A stretch of DNA of 6,882 bases, from contig JAEUQL010000197.1 in assembly GCA_016789295.1 (NCBI GenBank), forward strand, positions 1 to 6,882. The letters run 5' to 3'. How positions within the stretch are numbered: position 1 is the first letter of the stretch; the number at the start of each line of letters is the position of its first letter. Below the pieces are notes generated by a model. It was not told the origin of the DNA and ran no database searches. It saw only the letters and a list, made by a program, of their open reading frames with translations. Made by a program: the position numbers and the translations under genes. This stretch comes from Blastocatellia bacterium. Lineage in GTDB: Bacteria; Acidobacteriota; Blastocatellia; Chloracidobacteriales; JADJPF01. Shown here in pieces: positions 6,197 through 6,882 of the stretch.

Positions 6197-6199
6197 CAA
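6173..6199 (-). promoter_or_regulatory. Possible weak internal promoter for rpsI
   Basis: On the - strand TTGAAA (6199-6194) precedes TATACT (6178-6173), a five-of-six -10 match, with a short 15-base spacer. The short spacer weakens the case, and the same bases are part of the inverted repeat upstream of rpsI. Confidence 0.25.
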
Positions 6200-6255
6200 T
6201 AAATATTAAATTACAGGTGTTTTGAGACTGGGTGGATTATGGTCTTCTGGACTAA

Positions 6256-6284
6256 CTCTGTAGCCAGGGTGGCCACAAACAGAG
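6256..6284 (-). other. Strong hairpin just downstream of rplM
   Basis: In the - strand RNA, TGTGGCCA pairs with TGGCTACA over eight positions (one G-U) around a CCC loop; outer CTC (6284-6282) and GAG (6258-6256) add three pairs across a 4-base bulge. It begins 17 bases after the rplM stop. No U-run follows, so it is not a standard intrinsic terminator; it may protect the rplM 3' end or be a processing site. Confidence 0.5.
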
Positions 6285-6301
6285 CAGCTAGCAGTAGTTG
6301 A

Positions 6302-6763
6302 CTAGTTTCTCTGTTTTGGAGCCTGCATCTTCACCTCAAGTTTCTCAGGCTGTTGGGCTTGGTGTGGGTGATCGCCTCCAACATAGACTTTCAATTTGGA
6401 TGCCATAGCCTTGCCAAGCTTGGTCTTTGGGAGCATACCCCTCACTGCTGTCTCAAGAATCCTCTCTGGATGACGCTTGAGCATGTCAGATGCACGAGTC
6501 TCTTTGAGACCACCAGGCCAGCCGGTGTGGTGACGATAGAATTTATCATTCCACTTTGAACCGCTGAAAATGATCTTCTCGGCATTGACTATGATGACGT
6601 GATCGCCTACATCAATAAAAGGTGTGTATGTCGGCTTCTCTTTTCCAATCAAAACCCTTGCTACTTGTGATGCGAGCCGACCAACGGTTAGACCAGTTGC
6701 ATCAACAACATACCACTTTCTTAAAGACTCAACATTCTTCCCGCTAGGAAAATAGGTTGACAT
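6302..6763 (-). CDS. rplM: 50S ribosomal protein L13
   Basis: L13 is an early-assembly protein of the large ribosomal subunit that binds 23S rRNA. The 153-residue product is about ten residues longer than E. coli L13 (142), the extra being mainly at the N-terminus before KWYVVDATGLTVGRLAS (16-32). Other family blocks are YTPFIDVGDHVIIVNAEKI (46-64), FYRHHTGWPGGL (75-86), the signature VRGMLPKTKLG (107-117) and VYVGGDHPHQAQQPE (126-140). The ATG at 6763 has GGAG (6775-6778) upstream with an 11-base spacer, slightly long but usable. It is the first gene of the - strand block, directly behind a near-consensus promoter. In E. coli L13 represses its own rplM-rpsI mRNA; here the predicted leader is only about 35 bases, leaving little room for a large regulatory structure. 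Confidence 0.98.
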   Translation of the reverse strand: MSTYFPSGKNVESLRKWYVVDATGLTVGRLASQVARVLIGKEKPTYTPFIDVGDHVIIVNAEKIIFSGSKWNDKFYRHHTGWPGGLKETRASDMLKRHPERILETAVRGMLPKTKLGKAMASKLKVYVGGDHPHQAQQPEKLEVKMQAPKQRN

Positions 6764-6782
6764 ATCTAGAATATCTCCATTA

Positions 6783-6799
6783 TTCGTAAAAAGGACGAA
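6783..6799 (-). other. Small stem-loop at the predicted 5' end of the rplM transcript
   Basis: On the - strand TTCGT (6799-6795) and ACGAA (6787-6783) form a 5-bp stem around the 7-base loop CCTTTTT. From the promoter spacing, transcription should start near 6797-6800, which would put this stem at the extreme 5' end of the mRNA, a position where hairpins can slow decay. The stem is short and A+U-rich. Confidence 0.3.
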
Positions 6800-6804
6800 C
6801 GCAA

Positions 6805-6833
6805 AGAATATGGAAATTTACAAGCCTTGTCAA
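6805..6833 (-). promoter_or_regulatory. Sigma70-type promoter for the rplM operon
   Basis: On the - strand TTGACA (6833-6828), a perfect -35, is followed by exactly 17 bases and TATTCT (6810-6805), four of six matches to the -10 consensus. Transcription would begin near 6797-6800, about 35 bases before the rplM ATG. An A+T-rich stretch (CTTTTTTGGCAAAAACC) lies just upstream of the -35 and could act as an UP-like element. This is the best promoter in the window. Confidence 0.8.
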
Positions 6834-6882
6834 GGTTTTTGCCAAAAAAGCTCTCCGGGTATCAGCTTGTAGACAACTCACG

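Noticed and set aside
4036..6878. The 11-base word TGTAGACAACT occurs upstream of pyrH (4036-4046, - strand) and near the window end (6868-6878, + strand), suggesting a shared operator
   Set aside because: About ten 11-base matches are expected by chance in a window this size when both strands are compared, and the two copies have opposite orientation relative to the genes.
6834..6882. Possible terminator or end of an upstream gene beyond the rplM promoter
   Set aside because: On the - strand AAGCT and AGCTT around an 11-base loop precede a T-run, but the stem is only five pairs and no recognisable coding end is visible in the few bases available.
1..6882. Novel defence, mobile or biosynthetic system
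   Set aside because: All coding regions match core housekeeping families; there are no transposase, integrase, phage, CRISPR or toxin-antitoxin features, and no unexplained coding space.

Overview
The window is a stretch of bacterial housekeeping chromosome with moderate, somewhat A+T-leaning base composition. It carries nine protein genes in two convergent blocks. On the + strand are the 3' part of radA, a membrane-anchored PIN/TRAM protein and ispD (positions 1-2652). On the - strand, read from right to left, are rplM, rpsI, rpsB, tsf, pyrH and frr (6763 down to 2679). The blocks meet tail to tail at a hairpin that looks like a shared bidirectional terminator (about 2633-2673). There are no tRNA or rRNA genes, mobile elements, CRISPR arrays or phage genes, and no gene-free stretch reaches 300 bases; the longest gap is 173 bases, between rplM and rpsI.

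The organism is a bacterium that makes isoprenoids by the MEP pathway (IspD). radA followed by a PIN/TRAM protein and ispD recalls the Firmicutes order radA-disA-yacL-ispD, here without disA between. EF-Ts is the short form (222 residues), as in Thermus and cyanobacteria rather than enteric bacteria. These features fit a non-proteobacterial lineage, possibly on the Terrabacteria side, but I cannot name a phylum from the sequence alone.

The - strand block is a translation cluster: ribosomal proteins L13, S9 and S2, elongation factor Ts, UMP kinase and ribosome recycling factor. It opens with a near-consensus sigma70-type promoter (TTGACA, 17 bases, TATTCT) just upstream of rplM. An intrinsic terminator after tsf divides it into rplM-rpsI-rpsB-tsf and pyrH-frr, the latter served by read-through or by a promoter I could not identify. 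rpsI starts with GTG and rpsB with TTG, each behind a strong Shine-Dalgarno sequence.

No undescribed multi-gene system is visible; every coding region belongs to a familiar family. What deserves a second look is in the gaps: nested inverted repeats with G-U pairs that favour the - strand RNA ahead of rpsI and rpsB, candidates for ribosomal-protein leader elements, and a hairpin just after rplM. They are read by eye from a single sequence and are unproven.
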